DNA from: an uncultured Campylobacter sp.
GTDB lineage: Bacteria > Campylobacterota > Campylobacteria > Campylobacterales > Campylobacteraceae
DNA: 9,740 nt
Assembly: GCF_938041645.1 (NCBI RefSeq)
Contig: NZ_CALIST010000069.1
Coordinates: 1 to 9,740 of the forward strand
Reading direction: 5' to 3'
Position 1 is the stretch's first letter. Every line of letters begins with the position of its first letter. A program made the translations under genes and the position numbers. Positions 6,065-9,740 of this stretch are shown here, in pieces. The notes below the pieces were generated by a model. It was given only the letters and a program-made list of their open reading frames with translations, ran no database searches and was not told the DNA's origin.

Positions 6065-7186
6065 ATGGCTAGCGGCGAAAAGAGGGAGTTTTTAAGCGAG
6101 CAGCTCATCAGCTATCTGGGCAACAAGCGCTCGCTGCTAGCGCCGATCGAGCGGGCGATCTGCGAGATTAAGGCGGAGCTTGGGCGGGACAAGATCAGCT
6201 TCGCAGACGTCTTTAGCGGCAGCGGCATCGTCGCGCGACTGGCTAAAGCACACTCAAACCTTGTGATCGCAAACGATCTGGAGGGCTACTCGCGCGCGAT
6301 AAACTCCTGCTATCTTTCAAATTTCAGCGACGAGCTGTGGCGAGACTTGAGCGAGCTGCACGCTGAAATTTTAAGAAATTTTACGCCGAAGGAGAGCTTT
6401 TTTAGCGAGCTGTACGCGCCGAAGGACGATGAGGATATTAAAGCGGGCGAGCGTGCTTTTTACACGCGCCGAAACGCCCTGATTTTGGGCGGGCTCTGCG
6501 AGCAGATCAGCAAAATTCCGCAAGAATTTCGAGATTTTTTCACCGCGCCGCTGCTTAGCGAAGCGAGCATCCACTCAAACACGGGCGGCGTTTTTAAGGG
6601 CTTTTACAAGGACAAAGCGGGCGTGGGCAAGTTCGGCGGCAGCGGCGAAAACGCGCTAGCTCGCATAATGGGCGAAATTTCTCTGCGCCTGCCCGTGCTT
6701 TCAAATTTCGCCTGCGAAAGCGCGGTCTTTCAAGAGGATGCCGCGCACTTTGCACAGAGCGCGCGCGAGCGCTTTTCGCAGCTTGACGTCGCGTATTTCG
6801 ATCCGCCCTACAATCAGCACCCCTACGGCTCAAACTATTTTATGCTAAATTTGATCACGGATTTTATAAACGATGGCAAGCACCCAAATGCTGCGGGGCT
6901 TAGCAAGGTCTCTGGAATTCCCGCAGACTGGAACCGCTCGGCATACAACAAAAAATCAAGTGCTGCGGAGGAATTTTTCGCGCTGCTGGCGGAATTTCCG
7001 GCGAAATTTTTAATAATCTCTTTTAATTCCGAAGGCTTCATCTCAAAGGCGGAATTTTTAAAAAATCTCGCGCACATCGGCTCCGTGCGCACGATAGAGA
7101 TCCGCTATCCGACCTATCGCGCGAGCAGAAATTTAAACGCGCGCGAGCTTTACGTGACGGAATTTTTATATGTCGTACAAAAGTAA
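6065..7186 (+). CDS. D12-class adenine-specific DNA methyltransferase
   Basis: This predicted N6-adenine DNA methyltransferase uses S-adenosylmethionine. Its motif order is that of the Dam-like alpha class: motif X YLGNKRSLLAPI (17-28), the AdoMet motif I ADVFSGSGIVAR (47-58), a long middle part that probably recognises DNA, then the catalytic motif IV DPPYNQHPYGSNYF (246-259), and IISFNSEG (317-324). The 373 residues are complete with all key residues present. It resembles the COG3392-type orphan methylases of Campylobacter; from memory one of these methylates RAATTY, but the target cannot be read here. No restriction endonuclease gene lies nearby. Its ATG directly follows the trpGD stop (TAGATG) and its end overlaps trpF by 17 bases, so it is probably co-transcribed and coupled with the trp genes. 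Class is firm, target unknown. Confidence 0.9.
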   Translation: MASGEKREFLSEQLISYLGNKRSLLAPIERAICEIKAELGRDKISFADVFSGSGIVARLAKAHSNLVIANDLEGYSRAINSCYLSNFSDELWRDLSELHAEILRNFTPKESFFSELYAPKDDEDIKAGERAFYTRRNALILGGLCEQISKIPQEFRDFFTAPLLSEASIHSNTGGVFKGFYKDKAGVGKFGGSGENALARIMGEISLRLPVLSNFACESAVFQEDAAHFAQSARERFSQLDVAYFDPPYNQHPYGSNYFMLNLITDFINDGKHPNAAGLSKVSGIPADWNRSAYNKKSSAAEEFFALLAEFPAKFLIISFNSEGFISKAEFLKNLAHIGSVRTIEIRYPTYRASRNLNARELYVTEFLYVVQK

Positions 7187-8816
7187 GATCAAAATTTGCG
7201 GCATCAAAAGCGCCGCCGAAGCCCGCGCCGTGCTAGCATGCAGCTCGGCTTTATGCGCAAATTTAAAGAGCGCGGACGGCGCCAAAAATTTACCGCAATC
7301 GAGTAGCGAGAGCTCAATAAAAAATTCTAATTTTTGCGGCGAAAATTCTAGGCGGAATTTTAATTTGGATGTCGAGAATGCTACGCGAAATTTCAATTCC
7401 GGCAGCAAGAATTTTGCGCCAAATTTTAATCAGGACGGCGAGAATTTCACCTACCGCGCACAAAATCATATAAATTTTACGTGTGAGCAGAATTGTGATT
7501 GTGATGAAAATTTCGACGGCGGTTCGCGAAATCTGGGCGACGACTCGGGCGTGCGGGTGGAGTTTTTGGGCGTAATCTTTGTGTCAAGCTCCAAGCGCCG
7601 CGTGAGTATAGATACAGCGCGCGAGATCGCGCATATAGCGCATGAAAATGGCGCAAAGTGCGTCGGAGTTTTTGCTTTGAGCTCCGAAAAACACGGCACC
7701 GCCACGCGCGAATGTAAAAATTTTAGCGACAAAACTCGCAGCGAAGAAATTTGTGAAGATAAAATTTACGCGGGCACTAGCGGCGGCTTAAAATTTTATG
7801 AAAACGAGCGCGACGATTTGAGCGTAAATTTAAACGCAAGCCGCGCCGCGTCTGCTTCGATAAAAGATCTAAATTTTGAAATTTTAGATGCGGAAACCCT
7901 AAGCGAAGAGCAAATTTTAAAAATTTGCAGCATTTGCGAGCTAGACTGCGCTCAAATTTATGGACGCATAAGCGCGGACTTTAAAACGCGCCTCAACGCA
8001 GCGGGCATCGAGGCGTGGCAGGTGCTAAGCATCGATGCCGAAATTCCGCTGCTTGAGGGTTTGAGCTGCGATCGGATTTTATTCGATGCCAAAGGAACGA
8101 GCCTGGGCGGTAACGGCGTGAGCTTCGACTGGGATCTGTTGCGACGTGCAGGGCTTAGCTGCGAAGGACAATACGGCGTGGCGCGTGATGAAAAATACTA
8201 CGCGGGCGGCACAATACAAAGCGCGGACGACGCGAGGGGCGATCTCGAGTGTAGTACGATCCGCGAGAATTGCGGCGAGGAAAAATTTTACGCAGAGTGT
8301 GTCGAAAACAGCGGCATAAAGCCCACAGCAAGCTACAATCACCGTGCCGCCAAAAATGGCGAGGCTAGTAAAATTGTGCGTGATGTCACCCGATCAAGCG
8401 ATGCAAAGCCTGCAATAGAAAATTATGGCCGCGATGCAAAGAATAGCGAGGAGTACGAAGTCAGTGCGTGTACTGCTACTCAGTCAAACAATATAGAGCC
8501 CGCGAAGGAGGGTTCCGATCATTGCGGCGCAAACGACTATGAGGCGGGCGCGCCAAATATTTCAAATGACGGCGGCGAAGTAGGCAAGCTGGGTGCCACA
8601 AAAGATGATAGCGCGGATAAGTGTAGCACCGCTTCCAAAGGCGGCGCGATCTCTTTTATTCTTGCAGGCGGCATCGGCGCGCAAAATATCCGTGAGGCAC
8701 TCGCACTGCGCCCATACGCTATCGATCTAAACAGCCGCGTGGAGGATGCGCGAGGCATTAAAGATCCACAAAAGATAAGCGAAATTTTGCAAATTTTAAA
8801 AAATGTGCAAGGCTGA
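7170..8816 (+). CDS. trpF: phosphoribosylanthranilate isomerase with three giant loop insertions
   Basis: TrpF converts N-(5'-phosphoribosyl)anthranilate to its ribulose form (step three of tryptophan synthesis). Normal TrpF is a (beta-alpha)8 barrel of about 200 residues; this one has 548. All core strands are in order: KIKICGI (catalytic Cys10), VEFLGVIFVSSSKRRVS (Arg143), CVGVFAL, LDCAQIYG, IEAWQVLSI, RILFDAKG (catalytic Asp306) with LGGNGVSFDWDLL, ISFILAGGIGAQNI and YAIDLNSRVEDARGIKD. The excess sits in three hydrophilic stretches: about 26-126 (between helix 1 and strand 2), 171-240 (after strand 3) and 330-490 (between helix 6 and strand 7). Tyr and Gln replace the His and Lys of QLHG and WKA in E. 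coli, possibly a lineage trait. The ATG overlaps the methyltransferase end and has only a weak ribosome binding site, suggesting coupling. Identity is secure; activity is unproven. Confidence 0.92.
   Translation: MSYKSKIKICGIKSAAEARAVLACSSALCANLKSADGAKNLPQSSSESSIKNSNFCGENSRRNFNLDVENATRNFNSGSKNFAPNFNQDGENFTYRAQNHINFTCEQNCDCDENFDGGSRNLGDDSGVRVEFLGVIFVSSSKRRVSIDTAREIAHIAHENGAKCVGVFALSSEKHGTATRECKNFSDKTRSEEICEDKIYAGTSGGLKFYENERDDLSVNLNASRAASASIKDLNFEILDAETLSEEQILKICSICELDCAQIYGRISADFKTRLNAAGIEAWQVLSIDAEIPLLEGLSCDRILFDAKGTSLGGNGVSFDWDLLRRAGLSCEGQYGVARDEKYYAGGTIQSADDARGDLECSTIRENCGEEKFYAECVENSGIKPTASYNHRAAKNGEASKIVRDVTRSSDAKPAIENYGRDAKNSEEYEVSACTATQSNNIEPAKEGSDHCGANDYEAGAPNISNDGGEVGKLGATKDDSADKCSTASKGGAISFILAGGIGAQNIREALALRPYAIDLNSRVEDARGIKDPQKISEILQILKNVQG
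7314..7445 (+). repeat. four degenerate 33-base tandem repeats inside the first TrpF insertion
   Basis: Four consecutive 11-residue units are read in frame from residue 49 to 92: SIKNSNFCGEN, SRRNFNLDVEN, ATRNFNSGSKN and FAPNFNQDGEN, roughly xxxNFNxxxEN. At the DNA level each unit has the AAT-TTY-AAT core at bases 10-18 (AAT-TCT-AAT in the first) and ends in AAT. The pattern fades in the following unit. This points to growth of the insertion by tandem duplication followed by divergence. Confidence 0.65.
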
Positions 8817-8878
8817 TCTCTGCGTGCAAACTCGCGCGATAGTTATATCTAAATCAAGCGCGTATAAGGAGGAGCCAA

Positions 8879-9740
8879 ATGCGTAAGGACGAAATTGCTA
8901 GGTTTGGCATAAGCAAAACGCGGTATGATAAAAATATAAAGGATTTCTTACAAGATAAAAATTGCGATAAGCGAAATTTGGCGGGCGGCGGGCTAAAATT
9001 TACGAGCGATGGCAGGCAAAATTCTATAAATGCCAGCGAACGAAATTTTACGAATGTCGTTGAACAAAAATCGCAAAGCGATCTCTCTTGTGCCACTGAT
9101 ACACTCTCGCAAAATTTTAAAACTCAAGCTAGAAATTACGACAAAGAGCCGATAATTATAAAAGATAACTCGATAGAGATGATTAAATTTTATTCGCCAT
9201 TTCTGTACTTTCTTAATTTCATAGATTTTGGAACAAGGCAAGACTCGCCAAGATCCGTTAAACGCTGGCTAGAACTTTCGGATAAATTTGGCACCTGCTA
9301 TATAAAATTTAAAAATTCAGTTATCGAATATTATTCAGAGAAAAAGAGAATGACCCTATACTCTATAAATTTATCTGAAATAATTGCAATAAAACGCACC
9401 TTTGGGCCATCCACTTTAAAAATGACGGAAAAAGGTAAAATTTCAACATTTTTTGTCGCGTTTACGTGGATAATCCTTTTATCTTTGGTAGTAACTTTTA
9501 AAAATAAAATTTCTTATGGAATTTTAATTGTGCCGATCTCCTTATTTTTGGCGTTTGCGCCCTTAATCATATTTAGATTTAAGAAAAATTTGGGATTTGA
9601 CATAGGAAACGACAGCCTTATTTTTATGAGCAATGGTAATTATATCGAAGCAAGCATATTAACAAGCAAAGAATACAAAGAGCTAAAAGCCTATTTTCTA
9701 CTCAAAACAGGGAAAAATTTAGATAAAATCCCGCCACAAA
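8879..9740 (+). CDS. unrecognised membrane protein, C-terminus cut by the window edge
   Basis: I do not recognise the family. The ATG at 8879 has a near-perfect AAGGAGGA six bases upstream, and 287 codons are open to the window end. An N-terminal part (about 1-90) is hydrophilic; residues 31-88 are low-complexity with NF/NL motifs (KRNL, ERNFTN, SQNF) like those of the TrpF insertion. Residues 100-180 look globular and basic. Two adjoining hydrophobic helices follow (about 190-207 and 211-232) with charged residues on both sides, then a hydrophilic C-terminal part. This resembles small inner-membrane proteins in which a helical hairpin sits between cytoplasmic domains. From about 9180 the DNA is more AT-rich than the trp genes. 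It lies 62 bases after trpF, where C. jejuni has trpB, and may be the last gene of the transcript or an insertion into it. Confidence 0.75.
   Translation, partial: MRKDEIARFGISKTRYDKNIKDFLQDKNCDKRNLAGGGLKFTSDGRQNSINASERNFTNVVEQKSQSDLSCATDTLSQNFKTQARNYDKEPIIIKDNSIEMIKFYSPFLYFLNFIDFGTRQDSPRSVKRWLELSDKFGTCYIKFKNSVIEYYSEKKRMTLYSINLSEIIAIKRTFGPSTLKMTEKGKISTFFVAFTWIILLSLVVTFKNKISYGILIVPISLFLAFAPLIIFRFKKNLGFDIGNDSLIFMSNGNYIEASILTSKEYKELKAYFLLKTGKNLDKIPPQ

Noticed and set aside
7476..7515. Cys cluster (CEQNCDC) in the first TrpF insertion as a metal site
   Set aside because: Only a few clustered Cys in low-complexity sequence, with no known metal-binding spacing around them.
7250..7550. possible CRISPR-like or direct-repeat array in trpF
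   Set aside because: Units are degenerate, contiguous and in frame with no spacers; they form a coding tandem repeat.
7166..7732. minus-strand frames opposite the first TrpF insertions
   Set aside because: The plus frame is bounded on both sides by conserved TrpF strands; the antisense frames arise because AAATTT is palindromic and lacks stops in several frames.
8854..9241. two overlapping minus-strand open frames
   Set aside because: They are antisense to the last gene, which has a strong ribosome binding site and a consistent membrane-protein reading.

Overview
The window looks like chromosomal DNA of a Campylobacter-type epsilonproteobacterium with fairly high GC content for the group. 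An oral species such as C. gracilis, C. showae, C. rectus or C. curvus is plausible, but this is inferred and not tested. The grounds are a trpE-trpGD-trpF order with a fused TrpG-TrpD protein, Shine-Dalgarno sites of the AAGGA type, a good TATAAT -10 with no recognisable -35, and sequence saturated with AAATTTTA/TAAAATTT words.

Layout. Bases 1-718 (minus) hold most of a TauE/SafE-type membrane permease that runs off the left edge. Bases 719-1598 hold no gene and are packed with AAATTT words and short palindromes. Bases 1599-2330 (minus) are yaaA. A short divergent promoter region follows. A plus-strand tryptophan operon then starts with trpE (2457-4139). A 311-base spacer rich in hairpins separates it from trpGD (4451-6064), which is followed directly by a D12-class adenine DNA methyltransferase (6065-7186). 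That gene overlaps trpF (7170-8816). After 62 bases an unrecognised two-helix membrane protein begins (8879) and runs off the right edge. trpB and trpA are not in the window.

How the genes work together. TrpE with the TrpG domain makes anthranilate from chorismate and glutamine, the TrpD domain attaches phosphoribose, and TrpF isomerises the product. The methyltransferase sits inside this series, abutting trpGD and overlapping trpF, so it is probably co-transcribed and perhaps translationally coupled although it has no role in the pathway.

The most striking feature is that conserved enzymes carry large in-frame, low-complexity insertions. TrpF is 548 residues, against about 200 for the family, with three hydrophilic insertions placed between intact barrel strands. 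TrpE has two insertions. Several of these, and the N-terminus of the last gene, have the same AAATTT-rich sequence as the intergenic DNA. AAATTT is one form of RAATTY, a site methylated by an orphan Campylobacter adenine methyltransferase, which suggests a testable link to the methyltransferase in this operon.
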